Origin: an uncultured Oscillospiraceae bacterium
Lineage (GTDB): Bacteria > Bacillota > Clostridia > Oscillospirales > Oscillospiraceae
Length of the DNA stretch: 34,806 nucleotides
NCBI GenBank assembly: GCA_900759385.1
Contig: CAAEUZ010000075.1
Span: 1-34,806 of the forward strand
Direction: 5' to 3'
Positions 28,166 through 34,806 of this stretch are shown here, in pieces. The number at the start of each line of letters is the position of its first letter. The stretch's first letter is position 1. The notes under the pieces were generated by a model. The model was not told the origin of the DNA and searched no databases. It saw only the letters and a list, made by a program, of their open reading frames with translations. Position numbers and translations under genes: made by a program.

Positions 28166-30148
28166 ATGGAAAGAATCAAGGCAGACGTCCTCTACAGATA
28201 CAGGTTCCTGTCAGAGGTCGCCGTTTCACCGGACGGGGCGCACACGGCTTTCGTCGCGCGCAATGCGAGGACGGACGGCCAGGGCTATGAGTCTTACATA
28301 TGGCTGCTGGACAACGCCGGAGGTTCCCTGCGGCGCATGACGGGCAGTGGGACGGACTCTTCGCTCCGCTGGCTCGATGCGAACACGCTCATTTTTATCT
28401 CGTCGCGCGGCGGCGCAAGGCCCGGCAGTACGGATTTCTATACGCTGGATATCCGCGGCGGAGAGGCGCAGCTCGCCTTTACCGTACCGCTGGGAGTCAA
28501 GCTGAGCCGCCCTCTTGCCGACGGGCGCTGGTTCATCCTCACGCGCCGGCCCATGGAGGACGCCGCGGCGTCTGCCCCCGACAGGGCGCAGCCGGGGCGT
28601 GACTACACCGTTTACGACGAGCTGCCCTTCTGGGCGGACGGCATAGGCGTGGTAAGCGGCACGCGCATGAGCGGCTGGGTTTTCAATCCCGCGGACGGCT
28701 CCGTAAAGCAGGTGACAAGCCGGACCTTCGACGCAGAGGGCGCCGCGGTGTCCCCTGACGGGCTCAGCGTGCTCTACTGGGGCGTAGACTTTGAGGGACT
28801 GCGCCCGGACTGGAAGCAGCTCATGCTCTGGGACTCCGTCACGGGGGAGACACGCTCCCTGATTCCCGACGGCCGGTTCCGCACGACGCAGGTCGGCTGG
28901 TGGGGCGATGAGATATGGTTTGAGGCCACGGCTCCCCACACCAGCGTTTACCGCGCTCCGGAGCTGTACCTCCTCGACCCCGCGACCTGCGAGTGCAGGA
29001 GCTTCTGCAAGCCGGACGGATTCCTGTGCACCTTCGGCATCGGCGATATGTCTCTGGGCGCCGGGGCGATGTGGAAGGTCAGCGGGGACAGCCTGTACGC
29101 ACAGCGCCTGAACCGCGGTGACACGGAGCTGCTCTGCTTCGACAAGAGCGGACACTTCCGCTCTGTCGCCAAATTCGAGGGCCTTGCGGGCTTTGACGTG
29201 TACGGGAACGAGGCCTATCTTGTGGCCTTCCGCGAGCACCGCCCGCAGGAGCTGTACCGCCAGAGCCTCTCCGGCGGGGAGGCCGAGAGGCTCACGCACT
29301 TCCACGACGAGTTCCTCGCCTCCCATGAGGTGAGCGCGCCGGAGCACATCACGTGGCGCAGCCGCACCGGCGAGGAGATGGACGGCTGGGTCATAAAGCC
29401 GGCGGGCTATGTGCCGGGCCGGAGGTATCCCGGCGTGCTCAACATCCACGGCGGGCCCAAGGCCGCCTACAGCGGACAGTATTACCACGAGATGCAGCTT
29501 TTGGCCTCAGCCGGCCGCTTCGTGTTCTACACTAATCCGCACGGCAGCGACGGCCGCGGACAGGCCTTCTTCGACCTGGTCGGGCGCTGGGGAACCATCG
29601 ACTACGACGACCTTATGGATTTCACCGACGAAGTCCTGCGCCGCTATCCTGACCTGGACGGAGAGAGGCTCGGCGTCTGCGGAGGCTCCTACGGCGGCTT
29701 CATGACCAACTGGATTATAGGCCACACCGGACGGTTCAAGGCCGCCTGCGCCATGCGCTCCATCTCCAACTTCGTGAGCAGCATAGCGACCTGCGACAAG
29801 GGCTACCTCTTCCTGCTTGAGCACATGGGTGTCAGGCCATGGGAGAACGGCGGGAATATGTGGGACAACAGCGAGATTCTTTGGGAGAAATCACCGCTGA
29901 AATATGTGAAAAACGTTACGACACCTACTCTGTTTATCCACTCGAACACTGATTTCCGCTGCTATATGGACGAGGCGCTGCAGATGTTCGTAAGCCTCAG
30001 GCAGATGGGCGTCCCCAGCAAAGTCGTGCTTATACACAACGAGGGCCACGAGCTCAACCGCGGCGGCCGTCCGGCAAACCGCATCATCAGGCTCAACGCG
30101 CTCTGCGAGTGGTTTGACAAGTACCTCGGCGGAGGGCCGCAGGAGTGA
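28166..30148 (+). CDS. S9-family serine peptidase (acylaminoacyl-peptidase/DPP-like), copy 2
   Basis: This 660-residue tandem paralogue has the same propeller plus hydrolase layout. The triad reads Ser508 (CGGSYGGFMTNW), Asp596 (NTDFRCYMDEAL) and His628 (NEGHELNRGGRPANR). The stretch around the active Ser is nearly identical to copy 1, but the propeller and the region after residue 530 (a GYLFLLEHMGVRPWENGGNMWDNS insert) differ, which suggests different substrate ranges. The ATG at 28166 has GGAGG seven bases upstream; an ATG at 28160 overlaps the previous stop but is too close to the ribosome site. It is probably co-translated with copy 1. No signal peptide. Confidence 0.92.
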   Translation: MERIKADVLYRYRFLSEVAVSPDGAHTAFVARNARTDGQGYESYIWLLDNAGGSLRRMTGSGTDSSLRWLDANTLIFISSRGGARPGSTDFYTLDIRGGEAQLAFTVPLGVKLSRPLADGRWFILTRRPMEDAAASAPDRAQPGRDYTVYDELPFWADGIGVVSGTRMSGWVFNPADGSVKQVTSRTFDAEGAAVSPDGLSVLYWGVDFEGLRPDWKQLMLWDSVTGETRSLIPDGRFRTTQVGWWGDEIWFEATAPHTSVYRAPELYLLDPATCECRSFCKPDGFLCTFGIGDMSLGAGAMWKVSGDSLYAQRLNRGDTELLCFDKSGHFRSVAKFEGLAGFDVYGNEAYLVAFREHRPQELYRQSLSGGEAERLTHFHDEFLASHEVSAPEHITWRSRTGEEMDGWVIKPAGYVPGRRYPGVLNIHGGPKAAYSGQYYHEMQLLASAGRFVFYTNPHGSDGRGQAFFDLVGRWGTIDYDDLMDFTDEVLRRYPDLDGERLGVCGGSYGGFMTNWIIGHTGRFKAACAMRSISNFVSSIATCDKGYLFLLEHMGVRPWENGGNMWDNSEILWEKSPLKYVKNVTTPTLFIHSNTDFRCYMDEALQMFVSLRQMGVPSKVVLIHNEGHELNRGGRPANRIIRLNALCEWFDKYLGGGPQE

Positions 30149-30199
30149 CGGGGCAGAGACAGGGGAAATAACCAGGGAGTAATAAAGGGGGACTTTAAT

Positions 30200-31402
30200 A
30201 TGTTGGATATGCTCATTTGGCTGGGCGTTGTGCTGCTGCTTTTTGCAATCGGCGACATGATTGCCAAGTTTACCCACGCACGCATCTCTTCGGTGTTTGC
30301 TACGCTGATGCTGTTTTTGATTCTGTTTGTCACGGGCGTCCTGCCCTCGGACATCATAGACCGCGCCGGCCTGACCGCGGCTTCCAGCTGGAGCCTGCCC
30401 ATGCTGCTCTTCGCCATGGGCTCCATGATTAACCTGCGCCAGTTCATCGACGAGTGGCGCACCGTTGTCACCTGCTGGCTGGGCATTATTGCGGTAATCG
30501 TCTGCGTGTCCCTGACCATCCCGATCATCGGCAAGGAGATGGCGCTGTGCGCAATTCCCGTCATAAACGGCGCTCTTCCGGCTACCACCATCATGGTCGG
30601 AGCTGCCAACGACGCGGGCTTCCCGCTCGCCGCTGCGCTTGCCACCATAGCCTTCGCCGTGCAGAAGTTTGTCGGCACACCCTTTGCCTCAAACGCCAGC
30701 CTGAAGTACGCGCAGCGCATCATCGCCGAATACCGCGATGCCAAGGCCGAGGGGCGCGTAGAGGAGTACGTCGCCTCCACCTCCAGTGTCCGCAAGGCAA
30801 AGCCGGCCGCTGAGGCCAGGCCAAAGCGCGTGAAGTTCGCGGAGAAGTTCGACAGCTTCTACAGCAACAACGTCTGCATACTGCTGGCTGTGGCCGGCGG
30901 CCTGCTGAGCGTGTGGCTGGGCGAGATCACCGGCATCAACTATGCCATCCTCGGACTCGTCCTCGGCGTCATCTTCACCCAGGTAGGCATAGTGCCGCAG
31001 AACCTGCTGCAGAAGGGACAGACCAGCGGTTTCATCAACATGGTCGTCTTTGCGGCTATCATCCCCTCTCTGGGAGATATATCCCTCACGAACCTTGTGC
31101 AGCTCATATTCCCGCTGATCGTGGTCTTCGCCGTCTCCGTCGTCGCCATTTTCCTGATGATGAAGGTCCTGCCCGTATGGAAGATAATGGGTGACAAGTC
31201 CATGGCCTTCGGTATCGGCTTCTGCCAGATGCTCGGCTTCCCGTCCACCTATCTCATCTCTGTTGAGGTCTGCAATGCTGTGGCCGAGAATGAGGAGGAG
31301 AACGAGTTCCTCATGAGCAAGGTCATGCCGCGCCTGGTGGTAGGCGGCATGGCGGCAATGGTGTCAATAATAGTAGCCGGCGTGATGAGCGGCCTGCTGT
31401 AA
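30200..31402 (+). CDS. Uncharacterised multipass permease of the S9 peptidase operon
   Basis: The 400-residue protein has about ten to eleven hydrophobic helices in two halves, joined by a charged cytoplasmic loop at residues ~170-215 (EYRDAKAEGRVEEY...KPKRVKFAEKF). Motifs such as LFAMGSMINLRQFIDEWRTV, AIPVINGALPATTIMVGAANDAGFPLAAALATIAFAVQKFVGTPFASNASLKYA and NAENEEENEFLMSKVMPRLVVGG recur in uncharacterised bacterial permeases, which I cannot tie to a named Pfam family with confidence. The general look is of a secondary transporter rather than an ABC component. The ATG is preceded by AAAGGGGG. It follows two cytoplasmic peptidases by 51 bases, so uptake of small peptides or export of amino acids is a reasonable inference. 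Confidence 0.72.
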   Translation: MLDMLIWLGVVLLLFAIGDMIAKFTHARISSVFATLMLFLILFVTGVLPSDIIDRAGLTAASSWSLPMLLFAMGSMINLRQFIDEWRTVVTCWLGIIAVIVCVSLTIPIIGKEMALCAIPVINGALPATTIMVGAANDAGFPLAAALATIAFAVQKFVGTPFASNASLKYAQRIIAEYRDAKAEGRVEEYVASTSSVRKAKPAAEARPKRVKFAEKFDSFYSNNVCILLAVAGGLLSVWLGEITGINYAILGLVLGVIFTQVGIVPQNLLQKGQTSGFINMVVFAAIIPSLGDISLTNLVQLIFPLIVVFAVSVVAIFLMMKVLPVWKIMGDKSMAFGIGFCQMLGFPSTYLISVEVCNAVAENEEENEFLMSKVMPRLVVGGMAAMVSIIVAGVMSGLL

Positions 31403-31418
31403 AGCCAGATGCATAAGA

Positions 31419-31457
31419 AAGAACTCACCTCCGGCATACCGCCGGAGGTGAGTTCTT
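31419..31457 (+). terminator. Long perfect hairpin after the permease
   Basis: AAGAACTCACCTCCGGC pairs over 17 bases with GCCGGAGGTGAGTTCTT around a five-base loop, 17 bases after the stop. The following CAATAAAGG is not a U-run, so it may act as an RNA stabiliser as well as a terminator. Confidence 0.7.
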
Positions 31458-31649
31458 CAATAAAGGCTGTGTTGTCAAGCAGAGCAGTTAATAATGCCTG
31501 CTGATTTGCAGATGACTTGATCATATCAGCAAAAGATCAGAGTGATATCAGAGCATTGGTGGCAATAATCGGTTGTATGCGTGTGCCGTTGCTGCGTTGT
31601 GAGAACAGCTGCGCGTGTTTGTCTGAGGCGACTGTGTAAAATGGTTACA
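31458..31649. other. Intergenic stretch without recognisable genes
   Basis: No ORF with a ribosome site and no RNA gene is apparent. It contains two similar blocks, TGATCATATCAG and GTGATATCAG, about 20 bases apart, with no evident role. Confidence 0.4.
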
Positions 31650-31687
31650 AGAGGCGGCAGCCCTGGGGTTTGGCCGGGGCTGCCGTG
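31650..31687 (-). terminator. Hairpin ending the E2-E3-DUF6506 transcript
   Basis: On the minus strand CGGCAGCCC pairs with GGGCTGCCG around a 13-base loop, followed by CCTCTTGT. The U-run is weak, but the position 25 bases after the DUF6506-like stop suits a terminator. Confidence 0.55.
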
Positions 31688-31711
31688 TTCCGGGGTGCGG
31701 TGGGGTGCTGT

Positions 31712-32011
31712 CTAAAACAGCTCGTCTCCGCTCTTATTTTCCAATCCGGGATGCAGGTCGAAACGCACCGCGCCGACGCGCGCCCTGCCTTTTACCGCCT
31801 CCTGGACCATATATGTGCCTCGGATGCCGAATCCGCCGCACAGCTCTATAGCCGTGCATCCGGCCTCTGCCATTTCTACGGCAGCGGCCACTCCCTGTTC
31901 ATACGTCGAAACGCCTATGGTGGTCAGGTGGACCCCGGGCGTGGCCACCGTTGAGCGGTGAACCGCCGGGTCGGCGCCGGGGGCGATGAAGATAAAAGCT
32001 GCAACCAGCAC
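31712..32011 (-). CDS. DUF6506-like small protein
   Basis: This 99-residue protein begins LVAAFIFIAPGADPAVHRSTVATPGVHLTTIGVSTYEQG and continues with EMAEAGCTAIELCGGFGIRGTYMVQEAVKGRARVGAVRFDLHPGLE. I associate this pattern with DUF6506, a small family of unknown function; the name is from memory and was not checked. The ELCGGFG motif and alternating strands suggest a compact alpha/beta fold, perhaps a small-ligand binder. The start is GTG with GGAGGG six bases upstream. It follows the E3 gene by 12 bases on the same strand and is the last gene of the dehydrogenase operon, so a link to 2-oxoacid metabolism is possible. Confidence 0.75.
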   Translation of the reverse strand: MLVAAFIFIAPGADPAVHRSTVATPGVHLTTIGVSTYEQGVAAAVEMAEAGCTAIELCGGFGIRGTYMVQEAVKGRARVGAVRFDLHPGLENKSGDELF

Positions 32012-32023
32012 GTCTTTCCCTCC

Positions 32024-33712
32024 TTATTTACGGTTTGGTATGTGTACGGCGCGTTTGTCGGCCGCCAGGGCGGCCTCGCGCAGAGCCTCGGAGACGGTGG
32101 GGTGGCAGTGTATCGTGTCGACCAGCTCGTCGAGCGTGGCCTCCAGGCGGATGGCCAGCGCGGCCTCCTCTATGAGGTCGGTCGCCCTGTCGGCCAGGAT
32201 GTGCACGCCGAGGATCTCGCCGTACTTAGCCCCGGCCACCACCTTTATCATGCCGTTTACCGCGCCGACCACCATGCTCTTGCCGTTGGCGCTGGTCGGG
32301 AAGCGGCCGACCTTGCACTCAATGCCCAGCTCGGCGCAGCGCTCCTCGGTCAGACCCACGCAGGCGAACTCGGGGCCGACGTAGGCGCAGCTCGGGCTGG
32401 CGTCGGGGTTGAAGGCCGAGCTGCCGCCCATGGCGTTCTCCGCCGCGGCCTCGCCCATGGCCATGGCCGCGTGGGCGAGCATCAGCTTGCCGTTGCAGTC
32501 GCCTATGGCGTACACGCCGGGGACGTTCGTCTCCAGCTTCTCGTTCGTCTTGATGTAGCCGTTCTCGACGGCTATGCCCGCCTTTTCCAGACCCAGTCCC
32601 TCGGTGTTCGGGGCGCGGCCGACGCTGACGAGCACCTTCTCGACGGAAATCGTCCGCTCGCCGTCCGGGGTCTTGACCTTGACGTCCGCGCCGGAGGCCG
32701 TATCCGTGACGGACACGACGCTCGAGCCGGTCAGGATCTCCATGCCAGCGGCCTCGAGCTGAGCCTGAACCATGCCGGTCAGCTCTGCGTCCATGAGCGG
32801 GAGCAGCTTGGGCAGCATCTCCACCACCGTCACCTTCGTCCCGAAGCGCTGGTACACGCTGCCCAGCTCTATGCCGATGACGCCGCCGCCTATGACCAGC
32901 ATGCTCTCCGGCACGTGGTCGAGCGTGAGCGCGCCGGTGGAGTCGATGCAGGCCCTGGAGTCCTTCACGCCCGGAATGGGCGGAGTTATGGGGTGGGAGC
33001 CGGTGGCGATTATGACCTTGCCGGCCGTGAGCGTTTTCCCGCCCACACTGACGGCCTTAGCGCCGGTAAACACGGCGTCGCCGTTCACGACGCTTATCTT
33101 GTTCGCGCGCATGAGCGCCGCCACGCCGCCGGTGAGCCGGTCGCTGACGCTCTGGCGGTTTGCCTGCACCTTTGCCCAGTCGACGGCCACGTCTCGGCCT
33201 ATGATTCCGATATTCTCGGAGTGCGTGGCCAGCTCGTAGACCTCGGCGCTGTGCAGCAGCGCCTTTGTCGGCATGCAGCCCCGGTTGAGGCAGGTGCCGC
33301 CTATCTTGTCGCGTTCCACCAGCGTGACCTTCGCGCCGAGCTGCGCCGCGCGGATGGCGGCCACATAGCCGCCCGGACCGCCGCCCAGCACCAGCACGCT
33401 GTCTGCCTCGGCTTCGGCGCTCTTTTCTGCCGGAGCCGCAGGCGCGGCGGCCGGAGCCGCATCGCCCACCTGCTCGCCAGGCTCGCCTATCGCGGCGACC
33501 TTCTCCATGCACTTGGCGCTGCCGCCCTCCGGCACGAATATCTTCAGCAGCGTGCCGGACGCGGTGGCCTTTATGGTGTTCGTGAGCTTGTCGGTCTCCA
33601 CCTCAAAGAGGTCTTCGCCGTCCTTTACGCTCTCGCCCTCGGACTTGAGCCACTTGCTGACCGTGCCCTCGGTCATCGTCAGACCCAGCTTGGGCATTAC
33701 AACTTCCTTCAT
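32024..33712 (-). CDS. lpdA: Dihydrolipoyl dehydrogenase (E3) with N-terminal lipoyl domain
   Basis: E3 reoxidises the dihydrolipoyl groups of 2-oxoacid dehydrogenase complexes with FAD and NAD+. Residues 1-78 are a lipoyl domain (VVMPKLGLTMTEGTVSKWL, lipoylated Lys42 in ETDKLTN). A flexible Ala/Pro linker (residues ~80-102) follows. The FAD domain starts VLVLGGGPGGYVAAIRAAQLG and has the redox pair Cys140 and Cys145 in GGTCLNRGCMPTK. A second nucleotide-binding motif (VIGGGVIGIELGSVYQRFG) and the C-terminal His-Glu of IHCHPTVSEALREA complete the enzyme. The ATG at 33712 is chosen for AAGGAGG upstream and the usual lipoyl-domain start. Lipoyl-fused E3 is known in some Firmicute acetoin and pyruvate dehydrogenases. 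It lies 10 bases after the E2 gene. Confidence 0.96.
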   Translation of the reverse strand: MKEVVMPKLGLTMTEGTVSKWLKSEGESVKDGEDLFEVETDKLTNTIKATASGTLLKIFVPEGGSAKCMEKVAAIGEPGEQVGDAAPAAAPAAPAEKSAEAEADSVLVLGGGPGGYVAAIRAAQLGAKVTLVERDKIGGTCLNRGCMPTKALLHSAEVYELATHSENIGIIGRDVAVDWAKVQANRQSVSDRLTGGVAALMRANKISVVNGDAVFTGAKAVSVGGKTLTAGKVIIATGSHPITPPIPGVKDSRACIDSTGALTLDHVPESMLVIGGGVIGIELGSVYQRFGTKVTVVEMLPKLLPLMDAELTGMVQAQLEAAGMEILTGSSVVSVTDTASGADVKVKTPDGERTISVEKVLVSVGRAPNTEGLGLEKAGIAVENGYIKTNEKLETNVPGVYAIGDCNGKLMLAHAAMAMGEAAAENAMGGSSAFNPDASPSCAYVGPEFACVGLTEERCAELGIECKVGRFPTSANGKSMVVGAVNGMIKVVAGAKYGEILGVHILADRATDLIEEAALAIRLEATLDELVDTIHCHPTVSEALREAALAADKRAVHIPNRK

Positions 33713-33722
33713 GTGTCCCTCC

Positions 33723-34806
33723 TTACGCAAGCAGCAGCGCCGGTTTTTCCATCAGCTTCTTTATGCGCTGCAGGAACTGCGCGGCGACGGAGCCGTCCAC
33801 GACGCGGTGGTCGGCGGTGAGAGAGAGGTTCATGATGGGGCGCACGCAGATTTCGCCGTCCACGACCACGACCTTGTCCTCCATCGTGTTCACGCCGAGG
33901 ATCGCGACCTCCGGCTGGTTGATGATGGGCGAGAAGCTCTCTATGCCGTACATGCCGAGGTTGGTTATGGTGAAGGTGCCGCCGGTCAGCCTGTCCATGG
34001 GCAGACCGCCCTCGCGCGCGAGCTTTGCCAGCTCCTTGACCTCGGCGGAGATCTCCGTGAGGCTCTTTTTATCCGCGTCGGGGACGTTGGGGACCACGAG
34101 GCCGTTGTCCAGCGCCACGGCCACGCCCATGTTGACGTAGTGCTTGTATATTATCTTGTTGTCCTCCACCGAGCAGTTGAGCAGCGGGAACTCTGTCAGC
34201 GCGACGGCCACGACCTTGACCAGGATGTCCGTATAGCTGACCTTGATGTCCTCGCTCTTGAGCTGCTCGCGCAGCTTTTTCAGCTCCGTCATGTCCACGC
34301 CGAGGTTGAAGGTGACGGTCGGGCTGGTCATGTGCGAGTTGAGCATGTTGCGCGCGATGGCCTTGCGCATGCCGTTCATGGGTACGGTCTCCTCGCGCGG
34401 CTTCTCCTCCGCCGGAGCCGAAGCGCCCTTCTGTACGGCGGCGAGTATGTCGGCGGCGAGCACGCGGCCGTGCGCGGGCAAGTCCTTCAGGTCCACGCCG
34501 ACGTCGGCGGCGACCTTGGCCGCAAGGGGGCTGGCCTTGACCTTCGGCTCCTCCGGCGCGGCGGCGGGGGCGGGCTCGGATGGCCTGTAGTTCTTTACGT
34601 CCTCCTCGGTGACGCGGCCCTTGGGACCGGTGCCTGCCACGAGGGTTATGTCTATGCCCAGACTCTTGGCGAGCTTCTTCGCCGCCGGGGAGGCCAGCAC
34701 GCGCTCGCCCGCGGCTCTGACCGCCGCTCCGCCCGCAGCCACGGCCGAAGCCACAGCGGCCGCCGCGGCCTCCGCCGCCTTCGGCGCCGCGGGGGCCTCA
34801 CCGCCC
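33723..34806 (-). CDS. Dihydrolipoamide acyltransferase (E2), N-terminus cut by window end
   Basis: E2 is the core acyltransferase of a pyruvate, acetoin or branched-chain 2-oxoacid dehydrogenase complex. The frame stays open to the window edge, so the lipoyl domain(s) lie outside. An Ala/Pro-rich linker leads into one peripheral-subunit-binding domain (VLASPAAKKLAKSLGID...GPKGRVTEEDVKNY, at 34587-34700). A second similar module follows (KASPLAAKVAADVGVDLKDL...HGRVLAADILAAV, at 34434-34538). The catalytic domain (from MNGMRKAIARNML) ends in LTADHRVVDGSVAAQFL with the active-site His and Asp-Gly. Two binding domains are unusual. The substrate cannot be told without the E1 genes, expected beyond 34806. 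Confidence 0.93.
   Translation of the reverse strand, partial: GGEAPAAPKAAEAAAAAVASAVAAGGAAVRAAGERVLASPAAKKLAKSLGIDITLVAGTGPKGRVTEEDVKNYRPSEPAPAAAPEEPKVKASPLAAKVAADVGVDLKDLPAHGRVLAADILAAVQKGASAPAEEKPREETVPMNGMRKAIARNMLNSHMTSPTVTFNLGVDMTELKKLREQLKSEDIKVSYTDILVKVVAVALTEFPLLNCSVEDNKIIYKHYVNMGVAVALDNGLVVPNVPDADKKSLTEISAEVKELAKLAREGGLPMDRLTGGTFTITNLGMYGIESFSPIINQPEVAILGVNTMEDKVVVVDGEICVRPIMNLSLTADHRVVDGSVAAQFLQRIKKLMEKPALLLA

Noticed and set aside
28226..29488. 420-residue open frame antisense to S9 peptidase copy 2
   Set aside because: The plus-strand product has an intact catalytic triad and operon context; the antisense frame has no ribosome site or motif.
31958..33820. 620-residue open frame antisense to the E3 gene
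   Set aside because: It is antisense to a clearly recognisable lipoyl-E3 protein; the translation is Arg/His/Gly-rich and shows no domain pattern.

Overview
The window looks like chromosomal DNA of a GC-rich anaerobic Firmicute, most likely a gut Clostridia of the Oscillospiraceae/Ruminococcaceae type. This rests on strong AGGAGG ribosome sites, consensus sigma-A promoters, a PerR-rubrerythrin peroxide module, a zinc-type S18, a queT gene with a preQ1-type leader, and GTG/TTG starts. The genus is an inference. No CRISPR array, insertion sequence, phage gene or replication origin was seen.

Layout. 1-310: end of an rRNA operon (5S 3' end) with tRNA-Asn and tRNA-Met. 323-880: bioY. 916-4175: a large unknown protein, then a PerR-controlled perR-rubrerythrin operon with a textbook promoter and operator, then a membrane-anchored XRE regulator. 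4296-6395: a beta-propeller lipoprotein. 6503-10327: one minus-strand operon of two GNAT acetyltransferases, a YbaK-type tRNA deacylase, a paralogue of the first unknown protein, a 19-codon leader ORF and a Vat-like acetyltransferase. 10484-14963: tRNA-Ser(UGA), a DegV protein, an orphan GHKL histidine kinase, a CmpB-type membrane protein, a SnoaL-like protein and a PepSY-like protein. 14964-15425: a structured non-coding region. 15426-18049: uracil permease, then rpsF-ssb-rpsR with a structured leader. 18114-20338: a dCMP deaminase-like gene with a small membrane protein, and divergently queH - preQ1-type leader - queT. 20436-24138: two homologous secreted/membrane proteins in convergent orientation, one of them the last gene of an ECF sigma / anti-sigma operon. 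24236-25098: HAD phosphatase with a probably leaderless transcript, divergent from tRNA-Ser(GCU). 25406-31402: GntR regulator, two tandem S9 peptidases and a permease. 31712-34806: DUF6506-like gene, lipoyl-E3 and partial E2 of a 2-oxoacid dehydrogenase complex.

The most interesting points are these. (1) A leader ORF upstream of the Vat-like gene has codons 14-16 that are complementary to the Shine-Dalgarno of that gene, the layout of antibiotic-induced translational attenuation. (2) A convergent paralogue pair has one copy in an ECF sigma operon, while the other has an ECF-type promoter (GGAAC-N16-CGTC). (3) A regulator / double S9 peptidase / uncharacterised permease cluster carries matching AT palindromes at two promoters. 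(4) An E2 subunit has two apparent peripheral-subunit-binding domains, in an operon with a DUF6506-like gene. All functional statements rest on reading the sequence and on recognising protein families; no database search was run.
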